The translations under genes and the position numbers were made by a program. Below are positions 36,145-45,379 of a stretch of 64,000 nt of DNA, piece after piece (positions within the stretch are counted from its first letter, which is position 1; each line of letters opens with the position of its first letter). The stretch comes from Maribacter sp. MJ134. Its GTDB lineage: Bacteria > Bacteroidota > Bacteroidia > Flavobacteriales > Flavobacteriaceae. The notes beneath the pieces were generated by a model. It worked only from the letters and a program-made list of their open reading frames with translations. It ran no database searches and was not told the origin of the DNA. The stretch is from NCBI RefSeq assembly GCF_003970695.1, contig NZ_CP034570.1, positions 186,001 to 250,000 of the forward strand, written 5' to 3'.

Positions 36145-37497
36145 ATGTCTAAAGACATTCGAATCAAAAAAGGTCTGAACCTCAATTTAGTAGGTGCTGC
36201 AGAGCTTACAACGTCTAAAGCTGTAGCGAGTAACGTTTACACTTTAAATCTAGAGGATTTTCATGGTGTGACGCCAAAAATGCTTGTAAAACAAGGAGCT
36301 GAGATAAAAGCGGGAGAACCTATATTCTACAACAAAAACGTAGAGGAGATGCTTTTTGTGTCTCCTGTAAGTGGAGAGTTGGTGGAGATAGAAAGAGGAG
36401 CGAGAAGAAAAATCCTTACCGTAAAAATCTTGGCGGACAAGACTCAGGAAACGTCAAGTCACAAAGCTATCTCATTAGAAAGCGCTACTAAGCAAGATGT
36501 AAAGGCATTTTTATTAAAGGGTGGATGCTGGCCATTTATCAAACAGAGGCCCTATGACGTTATTGCAAATCCCGATACTACGCCGAAGTCTATATTCGTG
36601 TCCGGCTATAATTCAGGACCATTGACTGCAGACTTGGATTATGTGCTAAAAGGTAAAGAGGCAGAGCTGCAGGCTGCGTTGAACGCACTAGCAAAACTGA
36701 CACCAGGTAAGATTCACATATCGGTTGGTCAAAATGCAGATTCTCCCCTTGCTGGAATGAGTGGGGTTGAATTGCACAAAGTTTCTGGACCACACCCTGC
36801 AGGTTTGGTGGGAACACAAATCAATAGATTAGACCCCATTAATAAGGGGGAGGTGGTCTGGACCGTTGCTCCACAGGATTTAGTGATTATCGGCGAGTTT
36901 TTGTTGACAGGAAAATTTAATGCGGACAGAACTGTTGCTTTGGCAGGTTCTTCGGTAAAAGCCCCCAAATATTATACTACCAAAATAGGTGCCGAGATAT
37001 CTACTTTTTTATATGGTAGTGGTGTTAACGAGGAGAATTTTAGAGTAATCAACGGCGATGTGCTTACAGGGTCTAAAAGCAGTCCTGACGGTAGTTTAGG
37101 TTTTTATAATAATACGGTAACGGTAATTCCTGAAGGTGATGACTATGATTTCTTCGGATGGAATAAACCCATTTTCAATAAAGTTTCCAATACGAGAGCA
37201 TTGACATTCTCGTGGTTACAGCCCAAAAAGAAATATGATTTAAATACGAATACCAATGGTGAACATAGGGCTTTTGTGGTTACCGGTCAGTATGAGGAGG
37301 TGTTTCCTTTGGATATTTATCCAATGCAGTTATTAAAAGCCTGTATGGTTAAGGATTTGGATGAAATGGAGCAATTAGGGCTTTACGAGGTTGCGCCAGA
37401 GGATTTTTCTTTGACAGAATTTATATGTATATCTAAGCAACCACACCAGAGGATTATTCGTGAAGGATTGGATTTGTTACAAAAAGAAATAGGATAA
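36145..37497 (+). CDS. nqrA: Na+-translocating NADH:quinone reductase subunit A
   Basis: The 450-residue cytoplasmic-face subunit NqrA, with segments typical of the family: IRIKKGLNLNLVGAAE at the N-terminus, AGEPIFYNKNVEEMLFVSPVSGELVEI (Rnf/biotinyl-like domain), FLLKGGCWPFIKQRPYDVIANPDTTPKSIFVSG, GKIHISVGQNAD, HKVSGPHPAGLVGTQI and MVKDLDEMEQLGLYEVAPEDFSLTEFICISK. It is the first of six consecutive nqr genes that encode an inner-membrane complex which oxidises NADH, reduces menaquinone and pumps Na+. Genes B to F follow with gaps of 2-21 bases. Confidence 0.97.
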   Translation: MSKDIRIKKGLNLNLVGAAELTTSKAVASNVYTLNLEDFHGVTPKMLVKQGAEIKAGEPIFYNKNVEEMLFVSPVSGELVEIERGARRKILTVKILADKTQETSSHKAISLESATKQDVKAFLLKGGCWPFIKQRPYDVIANPDTTPKSIFVSGYNSGPLTADLDYVLKGKEAELQAALNALAKLTPGKIHISVGQNADSPLAGMSGVELHKVSGPHPAGLVGTQINRLDPINKGEVVWTVAPQDLVIIGEFLLTGKFNADRTVALAGSSVKAPKYYTTKIGAEISTFLYGSGVNEENFRVINGDVLTGSKSSPDGSLGFYNNTVTVIPEGDDYDFFGWNKPIFNKVSNTRALTFSWLQPKKKYDLNTNTNGEHRAFVVTGQYEEVFPLDIYPMQLLKACMVKDLDEMEQLGLYEVAPEDFSLTEFICISKQPHQRIIREGLDLLQKEIG

Positions 37498-37500
37498 AAG

Positions 37501-38790
37501 ATGAGCATAAAAAGTAAAATGCATGAGTTGAAATTAAAGTATCAGGGCAAAAAGATGGCTCCGGCCTTCAATGCTTTTCATACTTTTTTATTCACTCCGG
37601 ACGAAACCACCCATGCCGGTGGCACTCATGTGAAAGCAGCAGATGATTTAAAGCGAACCATGAACACGGTAATCATGGCATTGATTCCCATATTAGTGTT
37701 CTCCATGTTCAATGCAGGCTACCAACATTATTCTGCAATCAATGGTTTTCCATCCAACTTTTCGGTTATGGAACATTTTATTACATGGGATAATTTCTGG
37801 ATAGGAATCATAAAAGTACTTCCGTTGGTGGTAATTTCTTACGGGATTGGACTTATAGTTGAATTTATCTTTGCTGTAATCAAAGGTCATGAAGTAGAGG
37901 AAGGCTATTTGGTTACGGGAATGCTTGTTCCATTGATTGTTCCTGTAGATACGCCATTATGGATGTTAGCGGTAGCTGTTGTTTTCGGTGTTGTTATCGG
38001 AAAAGAGGTCTTTGGAGGTACTGGGATGAATATTTTAAATCCCGCTTTGACCATACGTGCATTTTTATTCTTCGCCTATCCTACTTGGATGAGTGGTGAC
38101 AAGGTTTGGGTACACGAAGCACGGGAGCGTTCAGAACAAATTTTAGCAGGCGCAACCAATGTTGATGCTATCTCTGGTGAAACCATTTTGGGTTATTTGG
38201 CCCAGAACAATGGTGCGGCGATGGAAGCAAAATACAGTATTTCGGATATGTTCTTCGGTTTTATTCCCGGTTCTGTAGGAGAAACATCGGCTTTTCTATG
38301 CCTTTTAGGAGGTCTCTTTTTAATATTCAGTAAAATTGCTAGCTGGAGAATTATGGTTAGCGCCGTGATAGGCTCATTGGTAATGGGACTTATTTTTAAT
38401 CAGGTTGTAGATTTCGGTTGGGTAGGAGAAACAAGTAAGTTCTATGGGCTAATGAGTTTCGATTTCTGGAAACATTTGATTGTAGGCGGACTTGCGTTTG
38501 GAATCGTTTACATGGCCACGGACCCTGTTACGGGGTCGCAGACCAATCGTGGTAAATGGATTTATGGTTTCTTTATTGGTTTTATTTCCGTAATGATAAG
38601 GGTATTTAATCCGGCTTATCCAGAAGGAGTTTTTCTTGCAATTCTATTAATGAACGTATTTGCTCCAACGATAGACCATTACGTCATTCAAAGTAATGTC
38701 AAGAGAAGAATGAAAAGACTTAAGAACGCGGTTATCCTTCCGTTGGATTCGGACGCAGAGGCTAAAGAACTAAAAGCAGAAACTGTTTAA
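37501..38790 (+). CDS. nqrB: Na+-translocating NADH:quinone reductase subunit B
   Basis: A 429-residue membrane subunit with about ten transmembrane helices; it carries riboflavin and a covalent FMN and forms part of the Na+ path and quinone site. The flavinylation motif DAISGETILG is present, with target Thr T228 by alignment to Vibrio NqrB T236 (SGAT there, SGET here). Other family segments: PDETTHAGGTHVKAADDLKRTMNTVIMAL, VTGMLVPLIVPVDTPLW, FGGTGMNILNPALTIRAFLFFAYP, GLAFGIVYMATDPVTGSQTNRGKWIYGFFIG. Three bases separate it from nqrA. Confidence 0.97.
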   Translation: MSIKSKMHELKLKYQGKKMAPAFNAFHTFLFTPDETTHAGGTHVKAADDLKRTMNTVIMALIPILVFSMFNAGYQHYSAINGFPSNFSVMEHFITWDNFWIGIIKVLPLVVISYGIGLIVEFIFAVIKGHEVEEGYLVTGMLVPLIVPVDTPLWMLAVAVVFGVVIGKEVFGGTGMNILNPALTIRAFLFFAYPTWMSGDKVWVHEARERSEQILAGATNVDAISGETILGYLAQNNGAAMEAKYSISDMFFGFIPGSVGETSAFLCLLGGLFLIFSKIASWRIMVSAVIGSLVMGLIFNQVVDFGWVGETSKFYGLMSFDFWKHLIVGGLAFGIVYMATDPVTGSQTNRGKWIYGFFIGFISVMIRVFNPAYPEGVFLAILLMNVFAPTIDHYVIQSNVKRRMKRLKNAVILPLDSDAEAKELKAETV

Positions 38791-38792
38791 TT

Positions 38793-39545
38793 ATGGCACT
38801 AGATACAAATAAGAATAGTTACACCGTAATATTTGCGGCAGTAATGGTTGTAGTAGTAGGTTCTATACTAGCATTCCTTGCATCTGGTCTAAGACCTAAC
38901 ATTCAAGAGAACGAACGTTTTGCGAAACAGCAGAATATTCTCTACGCCATGGGCATAAACGAGAATGGTGATGATGCCGGTAGCGTAAACTTTATCCCTA
39001 CAGACAAAGTAGAGGGAGAATTTAAAAGTTACATCAAAGAGCAACTCGTAATTGAAGGCGACAAGATTACGGAAAATAACGAGGCTTTTTTAATCGATTT
39101 GAAAAAGCAGTTAGCTGCTAAGAAAAAAGGGCAACCTTATAAACTTCCACTTTTTATTGGCGAAAAGGATCAAAAGAACTTTTACATCATTCCAATGTAC
39201 GGGAAAGGACTATGGGATGCTATCTGGGGTTACATTGCGGTGGATGATACCATGACGGTTCAAGGCGTATACTTTGATCATAAAGGAGAAACGGCGGGAT
39301 TGGGTGCAAATATTAAAATGCGCTATTTCATGGACGATTTTACGGGAGAAAGCATTTTAGACGGTACCAAGTATGAAGGTATCGCAGTGGCCAAAGGAAA
39401 TAATGATCCTTTGAACAAAACTAAGGACGATAACGAGGTGGATGCACTTGCAGGTGCTACCATTACCGGTAACGGGGTGGCGGCTATGATTAAAGAGAGC
39501 ATTGATTTGTATAAGGATTATTTAGAAACGATAAGAGTTAAATAA
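38793..39545 (+). CDS. nqrC: Na+-translocating NADH:quinone reductase subunit C
   Basis: The 250-residue NqrC has one N-terminal helix (VIFAAVMVVVVGSILAFLASGL) and a periplasmic FMN-binding domain. The attachment motif DALAGATITGNGV places the covalently modified Thr at T223 (S in the usual SGAT replaced by A). Also typical are YGKGLWDAIWGYIAVD and FDHKGETAGLGANI. ApbE, encoded downstream, is expected to attach the FMN. Two bases separate it from nqrB and one from nqrD. Confidence 0.96.
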   Translation: MALDTNKNSYTVIFAAVMVVVVGSILAFLASGLRPNIQENERFAKQQNILYAMGINENGDDAGSVNFIPTDKVEGEFKSYIKEQLVIEGDKITENNEAFLIDLKKQLAAKKKGQPYKLPLFIGEKDQKNFYIIPMYGKGLWDAIWGYIAVDDTMTVQGVYFDHKGETAGLGANIKMRYFMDDFTGESILDGTKYEGIAVAKGNNDPLNKTKDDNEVDALAGATITGNGVAAMIKESIDLYKDYLETIRVK

Positions 39546-39546
39546 T

Positions 39547-40194
39547 ATGGGATTACTAACAAAAAAAGATGCTGGGTTAATATTGGACCCTTTAGCGGAT
39601 AATAACCCAATTACCATTCAGGTTTTGGGAATTTGTTCGGCACTCGCGATTACTGCGGAATTGGAAGCCTCCATAGTAATGTCCATTTCCGTAATCTTTG
39701 TTATGGGTATCGGAAACGTTGTGATATCCTTAATGAGAGATATTATACCTTCAAAAATTAGAATTATCGTTCAGCTGATCGTTGTGGCTACATTGGTAAT
39801 TATTGTAGACCAAGTATTAAAGGCATTTGCTTATGAGCTTAGTAAAACACTTGGAGCCTTTATTGGGTTGATTATCACTAATTGTATAATCATGGGCCGT
39901 TTTGAAGCTTTTGCTTTAGCGAATGGTCCTTGGCGTTCTTTCTTGGACGGCATAGGGAATGCTCTTGGTTATGGCGTTATATTGATAATTGTAGGCTTTT
40001 TTAGAGAACTTTTAGGTTCAGGCACGCTTTTAGGTTTCCCTGTTTTAGGAGACCCAATCACGAAAACGGGTTTGTATGCCACCGGATATGAGAATAACGG
40101 TTTCATGATTATCCCTCCTGCTGCTTTAATAGTGGTAGGTATTATCATTTGGGTACAACGTTCAAGAAACCCAGCTTTAGTAGAAGAAAACTAA
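39547..40194 (+). CDS. nqrD: Na+-translocating NADH:quinone reductase subunit D
   Basis: A 215-residue, six-helix membrane subunit of the RnfE/NqrD family: LDPLADNNPITIQVLGICSALAIT, SLMRDIIPSKIRIIVQLIVVATLVIIVDQ, LGAFIGLIITNCIIMGRFEAFALANG and FFRELLGSGTLLGFPVL. The LGAFIGLIITNC-type segment contains the Cys that, together with one in NqrE, holds an intramembrane Fe-S/Fe centre in characterised complexes. Length is normal for the family. Confidence 0.96.
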   Translation: MGLLTKKDAGLILDPLADNNPITIQVLGICSALAITAELEASIVMSISVIFVMGIGNVVISLMRDIIPSKIRIIVQLIVVATLVIIVDQVLKAFAYELSKTLGAFIGLIITNCIIMGRFEAFALANGPWRSFLDGIGNALGYGVILIIVGFFRELLGSGTLLGFPVLGDPITKTGLYATGYENNGFMIIPPAALIVVGIIIWVQRSRNPALVEEN

Positions 40195-40215
40195 CCAGAT
40201 ATTTAAAAAGACGTT

Positions 40216-40977
40216 ATGTTAGAACATATAGAATTATTCTTTAAATCCATTTTCATTGATAACATGGTTTTCGCCGTGTTCTTGGGAATGTGTTCCTATT
40301 TGGCAGTTTCCAAAAAAGTGGCGACTGCGGTAGGACTAGGTGCTGCTGTTATTTTTGTCTTGGCAGTAACCGTTCCTTTAAACTGGTTATTGGATAAATA
40401 TCTTTTGCAGGACGGTGCTCTGGTATGGTTAGGAGAGGAGTATGCAGACTATAATCTTAGTTTCTTGTCCTTTATTCTTTTCATAGCTACTATAGCCACT
40501 ATGGTACAATTAGTGGAAATCGTGGTAGAAAAATTTTCTCCATCACTTTACAATTCATTGGGTATATTTTTACCGCTTATTGCTGTAAACTGTGCCATTT
40601 TGGGAGGTTCACTTTTTATGCAGGCAAGAGAAATAGAGACTTTAGGTTTGGCCTTTAATTATGGGGTAAGTTCCGGTATCGGTTGGTTTTTGGCCATTTT
40701 GGCGATTGCTGCGATTAGGGAAAAAATCAGATATTCCAATGTGCCTGCACCATTAAGAGGTTTGGGAATCACCTTCATTATTACCGGACTAATGGGTATT
40801 GGATTCCAAAGTTTCGGTGGTATGCTTACCGGCGGCGGTGATGAGGCTCCGGTAGAGGTAGAAAATACCACGGTACAACAGCTAGAGCAGAAAGAAGTGC
40901 TTTTTGATGAAGATGTTGATGAAGTAAAAAAAGAGATTGACGAGAATGAAATTTCGTATAACGACGTAAACAAATAA
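40216..40977 (+). CDS. nqrE: Na+-translocating NADH:quinone reductase subunit E, with acidic C-terminal extension
   Basis: The first ~205 residues are a normal six-helix NqrE (HIELFFKSIFIDNMVFAVFLGMCSYLAVSKKV, LGIFLPLIAVNCAILGGSLFM with the metal-binding Cys, VPAPLRGLGITFIITGLMGIGFQSFGG). A further ~48 residues follow, rich in Glu and Asp (EVENTTVQQLEQKEVLF, DEDVDEVKKEIDENE). Vibrio NqrE has 198 residues, so this is a lineage-specific cytoplasmic or periplasmic tail of unknown role; nothing suggests a frameshift, and the next gene begins two bases after its stop. Confidence 0.95.
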   Translation: MLEHIELFFKSIFIDNMVFAVFLGMCSYLAVSKKVATAVGLGAAVIFVLAVTVPLNWLLDKYLLQDGALVWLGEEYADYNLSFLSFILFIATIATMVQLVEIVVEKFSPSLYNSLGIFLPLIAVNCAILGGSLFMQAREIETLGLAFNYGVSSGIGWFLAILAIAAIREKIRYSNVPAPLRGLGITFIITGLMGIGFQSFGGMLTGGGDEAPVEVENTTVQQLEQKEVLFDEDVDEVKKEIDENEISYNDVNK

Positions 40978-40979
40978 GA

Positions 40980-42287
40980 ATGATTTTAGCTACAAGTACG
41001 GGTGGTACAATATTAATTACAGTAGTTGCCTTCTTAATACTATTAATGGTATTAGTGGCACTGCTATTGTTTACCAAAGAAAAATTATCACCTTCTGGGC
41101 CGGTGACCATTACCATAAACGGAGAGAAGAAAGTTGAGGTTGCATCAGGTAGTTCTTTGTTAACTACTTTGGGTAATCAAAAGGTATTCTTGCCATCGGC
41201 ATGCGGTGGGGGTGGTACATGCATTCAATGTGAGTGCCACGTCCTTTCTGGTGGTGGTGAAGCGTTACCTACTGAGACGCCACACTTCTCTAAACGAGAA
41301 TTAAATCACGGTGCGCGTTTGGCATGTCAGGTAAAAGTGAAGCAGGATATGGAGATTACCATTCCTGAAGAAGTTTTTGGTATCAAAAAATGGCCAGCTA
41401 AAGTAGTGCGTAATTATAACGTTGCATCTTTTATAAAGGAGTTTGTTGTTGAAATTCCAGAAGATATGGGTTATAAGGCCGGTGGATACATACAGATTGA
41501 AATTCCGGAATGTGAGGTCAAATTTGCCGATATGGATATTACGGCCCACCCAGAAGAGCATGACACTCCGGATAAATTTCAAGCAGAGTGGGATAAATTT
41601 AATTTGTGGCCTTTGGTTATGAAAAATCCTGAAACGGTTGAAAGAGCATATTCAATGGCCTCTTTTCCCGCAGAAGGAAGAGAGATTATGTTGAACGTTC
41701 GTATTGCAACTCCGCCTTGGGACCGTTCTAAGAATGGATGGATGGATGTAAATCCTGGTGTTGCTTCTTCGTATATCTTTGGTTTAAAACCAGGGGATGA
41801 CGTTACTATATCCGGACCTTACGGAGAATTCTTTATTAATGAGTCCGATGCGGAAATGTTGTATGTAGGTGGTGGTGCTGGTATGGCCCCTATGCGTTCA
41901 CACCTGTATCATTTGTTCAAAACATTGAAGACAGATAGAAAGGTATCTTATTGGTACGGTGGTCGTTCTAAACGAGAGTTGTTTTATTTAGATCATTTCT
42001 ATCGTTTGGAGAAGGAGTTTCCGAATTTTAAATTCTATTTAGCATTGTCGGAACCTATGGAAGAAGATAATTGGAAGGTGAAAGAGAATATAGATGCACC
42101 AGGAGATGGTTTCGTAGGTTTTATACATAATTGTGTAATTGATAATTATTTAAACCACCACGAATCTCCAGAGGATATCGAACTTTATTTCTGTGGACCG
42201 CCATTAATGAACAAAGCTGTTCAAAAAATGGGAGAGGATTTTGGAATTCCGGACGAACATATTCGTTTTGACGATTTCGGAGGATAA
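40980..42287 (+). CDS. nqrF: Na+-translocating NADH:quinone reductase subunit F
   Basis: The 435-residue NADH-oxidising subunit. One N-terminal helix (ILITVVAFLILLMVLVALLLF) anchors a plant-type 2Fe-2S ferredoxin domain with PSACGGGGTCIQCECHV and a distal Cys in RLACQVKV, then an FAD-binding domain (RAYSMASFPAEGREI) and an NADH-binding domain (YVGGGAGMAPMRSHLYH, YWYGGRSKRELFY, YFCGPPLMNKAV). The protein ends RFDDFGG as in other NqrF. Electrons enter the complex here. A terminator follows. Confidence 0.97.
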   Translation: MILATSTGGTILITVVAFLILLMVLVALLLFTKEKLSPSGPVTITINGEKKVEVASGSSLLTTLGNQKVFLPSACGGGGTCIQCECHVLSGGGEALPTETPHFSKRELNHGARLACQVKVKQDMEITIPEEVFGIKKWPAKVVRNYNVASFIKEFVVEIPEDMGYKAGGYIQIEIPECEVKFADMDITAHPEEHDTPDKFQAEWDKFNLWPLVMKNPETVERAYSMASFPAEGREIMLNVRIATPPWDRSKNGWMDVNPGVASSYIFGLKPGDDVTISGPYGEFFINESDAEMLYVGGGAGMAPMRSHLYHLFKTLKTDRKVSYWYGGRSKRELFYLDHFYRLEKEFPNFKFYLALSEPMEEDNWKVKENIDAPGDGFVGFIHNCVIDNYLNHHESPEDIELYFCGPPLMNKAVQKMGEDFGIPDEHIRFDDFGG

Positions 42288-42310
42288 TCTCAAGAAGAAC
42301 ACAAACATAG

Positions 42311-42339
42311 AAAAACCGATATTTTATATCGGTTTTTTT
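42311..42339 (+). terminator. Rho-independent terminator after nqrF
   Basis: Eleven-base stem AAAAACCGATA / TATCGGTTTTT with loop TTTTA and a T7 tail on the plus strand, 24 bases after the nqrF stop. The next gene begins 17 bases later, so read-through or a second promoter would be needed for its expression. Confidence 0.85.
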
Positions 42340-42355
42340 GATAAGTAGATAGAAG

Positions 42356-42724
42356 ATGCAGCCATTAAACGAGCAAGAACTACATAACTTGGCCATGAAT
42401 ATCGTGGGAAAAGAACTTGAGGCTGGCGGTTTTGAGTTCTTGGCGGTAAATAGCGAATTGAAGAAGAATCCCCAATTTGTTTGCACTAAAGAAAAACAAT
42501 TGCATTTTATTGTTGTAAAAAGTATTGAATATCCCGGTGACCCAAAAGATATAGCGTTTTACAAGAGTGACTTGAACAAGATGAGAGACCACGCCCTAAA
42601 GTTTGAGGCTAAGACCTATTATGCCGCTGTTGGTTTGGTCAATGCCAAGGATTACAATCTTCCGGTGTATTTGAATGAGGAGTATATAGTTGATTATGAT
42701 GGTTTAATAGAGATTAAGGAATGA
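42356..42724 (+). CDS. Conserved small protein linked to nqr/apbE
   Basis: A 122-residue soluble protein (LNEQELHNLAMNIVGKELEAGGFEFLAVNSELKKNPQFVC, HFIVVKSIEYPGDPKDI, HALKFEAKTYYAAVGLVNAKDYNLPVYLNEEYIVDYDGL). Such flavobacterial genes are often labelled 'NADH-quinone reductase subunit F' because of position, but it has no ferredoxin, flavin or NADH motif. The fold looks like a small restriction-endonuclease-like or nuclease-type alpha/beta domain (K-x ... Y-x-A-V-G-L), which is only an impression. Its stop overlaps the apbE start by four bases (ATGA), so they are translationally coupled; a role in Nqr assembly is an inference from context. Confidence 0.8.
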   Translation: MQPLNEQELHNLAMNIVGKELEAGGFEFLAVNSELKKNPQFVCTKEKQLHFIVVKSIEYPGDPKDIAFYKSDLNKMRDHALKFEAKTYYAAVGLVNAKDYNLPVYLNEEYIVDYDGLIEIKE

Positions 42725-43722
42725 AGGGTTGTCTAAGTGTCTTTTTAGTTTGTTTATTTTTTTCATGTACTAATAAAGAAATAGTTAAAAATCAGGCAAT
42801 AGGAGAGGCGCTAGGTACCTCGTATAATATCATCTACCTAATGGATGAAGAAGTGGATTATAGAAAAGAGATAGACTCTGTTTTTGCAGTAGTTAATCAA
42901 TCGTTATCTACCTACATTCCAACATCCGATATTTCAAGAATTAATAAGGGAGAAACGACTATAGAAGTAGACCATATGTTTCGAGAAGTTTTTGAGCTTT
43001 CGAAGGAAATACATGAAGCCACGAACGGTTATTTTGACCCAACGGTCGGTAACTTGGTCAATGCATGGGGTTTTGGTCCTGAAAAACAGATAGTAATGGA
43101 TAGTGCTAAGGTGGATAGTTTATTGAAATATGTTGGTTTTAATAAGGTAAACATAACACATGAAGGCATTATCGAAAAGGAAGATTCCAATATCTATTTT
43201 GATTTTAATGCTATTGCCAAAGGTTATGCCATTGACAGAGTAGCAGTTATGCTTAACGACAAGGGAATACAGAATTTTCTAGTAGAAGTAGGGGGCGAAA
43301 TTGCAGCTAAGGGCACCAATGTGGTAAAGAACAAACCATGGGTGGTGGGTATAGATGACCCAGAGGCTACTGGAGATAGAGAACTGAAACTGTTGATTAA
43401 TCTGGAAAATAGGGCCTTGGCTTCTTCTGGGAATTATAGAAAGTTTAGGGTAGATAGCCTTACGGGAAAAAAGTTCGTGCATACGATTGATCCTATTACA
43501 GGTTATACGAAGGATTCTAATACGCTCGGGGTAACCATACTGGCGGAAAATTGCGCCATTGCAGATGCTTATGCTACAGCTTTCATGGCTATGGACCTCG
43601 ATGTGGCTTTTAAATTAATTTCTTCTAATGAGAAGTTAGAGGCATATATCGTCTATTTGGATGATAAGGGTGAGACTAAGGAGTTTTTAACTTCCGGGTT
43701 TAAAGAAGTCGTTTCTAAATAA
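42721..43722 (+). CDS. apbE: FAD:protein FMN transferase (ApbE lipoprotein)
   Basis: A 333-residue lipoprotein (signal KGCLSVFLVCLFFSCTN, Cys at residue 16). It has the ApbE hallmarks: EALGTSYNIIY, DSVFAVVNQSLSTYIPTSDISRIN, NGYFDPTVGNLVNAWGFGP, FDFNAIAKGYAIDRVAVML (Mg2+/FAD site), VGGEIAAKGTN, SSGNYRKF and the metal-binding HTIDPITGYTKDSN. It transfers FMN from FAD onto Thr of exported subunits, here most probably NqrC T223 and NqrB T228. Its location behind nqrF supports this. The stop codon directly abuts that of the methyltransferase gene on the other strand. Confidence 0.95.
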   Translation: MKGCLSVFLVCLFFSCTNKEIVKNQAIGEALGTSYNIIYLMDEEVDYRKEIDSVFAVVNQSLSTYIPTSDISRINKGETTIEVDHMFREVFELSKEIHEATNGYFDPTVGNLVNAWGFGPEKQIVMDSAKVDSLLKYVGFNKVNITHEGIIEKEDSNIYFDFNAIAKGYAIDRVAVMLNDKGIQNFLVEVGGEIAAKGTNVVKNKPWVVGIDDPEATGDRELKLLINLENRALASSGNYRKFRVDSLTGKKFVHTIDPITGYTKDSNTLGVTILAENCAIADAYATAFMAMDLDVAFKLISSNEKLEAYIVYLDDKGETKEFLTSGFKEVVSK

Positions 43723-44493
43723 TTATTGGTGTTTTCTAACTACAGGTATTATTTCTGCGCTAGCAAGACGGTATGTATCAATTTCTTTTTCTGTAAGGTT
43801 TTCCGAGTAATTAACTTCCTCGACTTTAAATCCTACGGCCCTCAATTTATCAAAGTAATCTAAGCCGTAAATACGTACGTGATCGTATTGCCCAAAAATT
43901 TTTGCGCGCTCCTTTTTATCGGTGATGGAATCATCTTCAAAAGTTTTCGCTCTTTTTAAATCTTGCGGTATTTGCAGAACACCCCATCCACCTGGCTTTA
44001 GTGTTCGAAATAATTCCTGCATGGCTTTTGTGTCATCAGGAATATGTTCTAACACATGATTGCAGAGAATTACATCAAAAGAATCGTTCTCAAAGGGCAA
44101 ATCACAGATGTCGGCCTTTACATCGGCCAAAGGAGAGTTTAAATCTGTGGTGGTGTAATCAATATTGCTAAGCTTTTTAAATCTATCATAAAAAGACTGT
44201 TCGGGTGCAAAATGAAGTACCTTTAAATGATCACTAAAAAAATTGGTTTCATTCTTTAAATACAACCATAAAAGTCGGTGTCTTTCCAGAGATAGGGTAG
44301 AAGGGGAGAGTACATTTTCTCTTGGATTCTCATAGCCATAGGGCAGAAAGCTTCTAAATTTTTTCCCGTCTATGGGGTCCTCATAGGTGTTTCCCTTATA
44401 ATAAAGTGCAAATAAGGGTCTAACGAAGTAACTTAATTTTATAAGGAGTGGTCTGGGTATTGCATTTAAAAAATATTTGAAGATTTTTTTCAT
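43723..44493 (-). CDS. Class I SAM-dependent methyltransferase
   Basis: A 256-residue protein with a methyltransferase type 11 core: KVLHFAPEQSFYDRF, DYTTTDLNSPLADVKADICDLPFENDSFDVILCNHVLEHIPDD and ELFRTLKPGGWGVLQIP. The first ~70 residues contain a positively charged segment and a hydrophobic stretch (LIKLSYFVRPLFALYY). The GxGxG loop is replaced by HFAPEQ, a variant seen in a subgroup of methyltransferases near glycan or lipid genes. Substrate unknown. It follows map by ten bases and its stop abuts that of apbE. Confidence 0.85.
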   Translation of the reverse strand: MKKIFKYFLNAIPRPLLIKLSYFVRPLFALYYKGNTYEDPIDGKKFRSFLPYGYENPRENVLSPSTLSLERHRLLWLYLKNETNFFSDHLKVLHFAPEQSFYDRFKKLSNIDYTTTDLNSPLADVKADICDLPFENDSFDVILCNHVLEHIPDDTKAMQELFRTLKPGGWGVLQIPQDLKRAKTFEDDSITDKKERAKIFGQYDHVRIYGLDYFDKLRAVGFKVEEVNYSENLTEKEIDTYRLASAEIIPVVRKHQ

Positions 44494-44503
44494 TCTTCAA
44501 TTA

Positions 44504-45322
44504 CTATGACTTGATAGCGGTCTGTCTAAATTCATCTTCTTCATTACTCTCAATCCCTAAGGCTTCGTAAATATATTTAAAGGTGGAGAGTAATTCTGGT
44601 TTACCGTTTACGATGGCTACATTGTGTTCAAAATGCGCACTTGGCTTTCCGTCAGCCGTAAGGATGGTCCAGCCATCTTTAAGCTGTTTTATGTTCTTAG
44701 TACCCATATTCGTCATTGGTTCAATGGCTACGGTCATTCCTTCTACAAATTTTTTACCACGTCCGCGTCTTCCGTAATTCGGCATTTCGGGGTCTTCGTG
44801 CATTTTTCTTCCTAAACCATGTCCGACCAATTCCCGCACTACACCGTAACCATGGTCCTCCGTAAATTTTTGAATGGCATAACCTACATCGCCAACTCGG
44901 TTACCTATTTTAAATTCCCGTATACCCACGTAAAGTGACTGTTTGGTAATGTCCAATAGTTTTTTGGTTTCTTGCGTTACCTCCCCAACTTCAAACGTAT
45001 ACGCATGATCTCCATAAAAATCGTTCATTAAAACACCACAATCTATAGAGATGATATCTCCTTCAACCAGAGGTGTCTCGTTTGGAATACCGTGAACCAC
45101 TTGTGCATTTGGACTCATGCACAAAGAATTCGGAAAATCATATAGGCCAAGAAAGCCTGGGACGCCACCATGATCTCGAATAAACGTTTCGGCCAGGGTG
45201 TCTAATTGTAGGGTGCTTACACCCGGTTTCACTTCAGTTGCGAGCATTCCCAACGTCTTTGATACAAGTAGTGCACTTTGGCGCATCAATTCTATTTCCT
45301 CGGCAGTTTTTATCTTAATCAT
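44504..45322 (-). CDS. map: Methionine aminopeptidase, type I
   Basis: A 272-residue protein with the pita-bread fold: DIISIDCGVLMNDFYGDHAYTFEVG (metal-ligand Asp residues), VRELVGHGLGRKMHEDPEMPNYG (His ligands), and MTVAIEPMTNMG (Glu ligand), with a last Glu in SAHFEHNVAIVN. It removes the initiator Met in the cytoplasm. The type I signature is clear; the C-terminus is slightly longer than in E. coli (264). It lies between gpmI and the methyltransferase gene. Confidence 0.96.
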   Translation of the reverse strand: MIKIKTAEEIELMRQSALLVSKTLGMLATEVKPGVSTLQLDTLAETFIRDHGGVPGFLGLYDFPNSLCMSPNAQVVHGIPNETPLVEGDIISIDCGVLMNDFYGDHAYTFEVGEVTQETKKLLDITKQSLYVGIREFKIGNRVGDVGYAIQKFTEDHGYGVVRELVGHGLGRKMHEDPEMPNYGRRGRGKKFVEGMTVAIEPMTNMGTKNIKQLKDGWTILTADGKPSAHFEHNVAIVNGKPELLSTFKYIYEALGIESNEEDEFRQTAIKS

Positions 45323-45379
45323 AGGTTACAAAGGTAAAGCAATCGGTTCTTTGATTCTAATAGCCGCAAACGTATTGGA

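Noticed and set aside
44583-44815. Plus-strand frames inside map
   Set aside because: They lie wholly within a well-identified gene on the other strand and show no features of their own.
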